Assembly (NCBI RefSeq): GCF_900590755.1
Contig: NZ_UUOC01000035.1
Span: forward strand, 181,334 to 245,333
Reading direction: 5' to 3'
Source: Pseudomonas viridiflava
GTDB lineage: Bacteria > Pseudomonadota > Gammaproteobacteria > Pseudomonadales > Pseudomonadaceae
DNA length: 64,000 nt
Shown here: positions 63,866-64,000 of the stretch, one piece after another
How positions within the stretch are numbered: position 1 is the first letter of the stretch
Layout: every line of letters starts with the position of its first letter
The notes under the pieces: generated by a model
The model's database searches: none
Told to the model about the DNA's origin: nothing
Seen by the model: the letters and a program-made list of their open reading frames with translations, nothing else
Made by a program: the position numbers and the translations under genes

Positions 63866-63955
63866 GTGGGAAGGGCTTTAGCCGGGAAAGCGGCCTATCT
63901 AACGACGCAAATGCAGCGCCTGTACTGGCCTCTTCCCGGCTAAAGCCGGTCCCAC
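63866..63955. repeat. REPIN (GTGGGA..GGCTTTAGCCGGGAAG type)
   Basis: GTGGGAAGGGCTTTAGCCGG, with one diverged half, and inverted partner GGCTAAAGCCGGTCCCAC. It lies directly upstream of the PLP-enzyme gene, so its promoter must overlap or lie beyond this repeat. Confidence 0.9.
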
Positions 63956-64000
63956 AAGAGAGGTGTGTGAGCTGAAAGTTCTGGAGTTACAACCCCGCTG

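Overview
The window looks like a chromosomal segment of a fluorescent-group Pseudomonas. It is GC-rich, its genes resemble Pseudomonas housekeeping families, its gene order is familiar from that genus (dnaQ-rnhA-methyltransferase / gloB-mltD-yej-fabI; nadK to pepN), and it carries many REP/REPIN palindromes between genes. I see no prophage, insertion-sequence transposase, CRISPR array, rRNA or tRNA. The species call is inference.

Layout. 0.1-5 kb: an NAD(P)H-dependent FMN reductase, a small conserved protein, a GNAT acetyltransferase, and a leftward operon methyltransferase-rnhA-dnaQ. 5-17 kb: gloB, the LysM lytic transglycosylase mltD, a Yej-type peptide/microcin ABC importer with two tandem binding proteins, and fabI. 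18-23 kb: the very large NAD-dependent glutamate dehydrogenase gdhB. 24-31 kb: a six-gene MoxR/DUF58/Bat-like operon. 31-36.5 kb: sbcD-sbcC-GST. 36.5-39.5 kb: small membrane or exported proteins, a secreted lactonase-like protein and a small acidic protein. 39.5-46.2 kb: a divergent sugar-acid catabolic cluster with two MFS permeases, an FAH-family enzyme, an IlvD/Edd dehydratase and a GntR/FadR regulator. It has a predicted FadR-type operator in the divergent promoter and A-rich Crc/Hfq-like motifs at both permease genes. 46.3-51 kb: an RND/MMPL exporter with a YCF48-like partner, then an omptin outer-membrane protease. 51-57.8 kb: an overlapping operon nadK-phosphoesterase-rhomboid-DUF1315-DUF2797-pepN. 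58.8-64 kb: a DUF1853 protein, an Fsr-like MFS, an MHS-family MFS, and a PLP-dependent deaminase/desulfhydrase whose reading frame contains an in-frame REPIN.

The most striking structure is non-coding. Four intergenic loci (1278-2399, 7631-8582, 17001-18024, 57889-58806) hold the same composite element. Each has two arms of about 300 bp in inverted orientation, both ending in GTACATATCCATTG-like termini, around a core of REP sequences. The arms are distinguishable. The alpha arm carries a 12-bp repeat of variable copy number ending in GGATCC; the beta arm lacks it and carries a GGCGGCCTGA-type edge. Every locus has one of each. Each arm can fold into a 5-bp hairpin plus a larger stem with two hairpins, and base changes among the eight arms are often compensatory. 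This suggests selection or a copying mechanism that preserves a folded nucleic acid. The element encodes no convincing protein, but its open frames mimic genes and one end supplies false start codons.

Simple REPINs (outside the four elements) sit in most of the other intergenic gaps. One subtype, with the core CTGCCGAAGGCTGCGAA, dominates the 40.8-50.1 kb sector.
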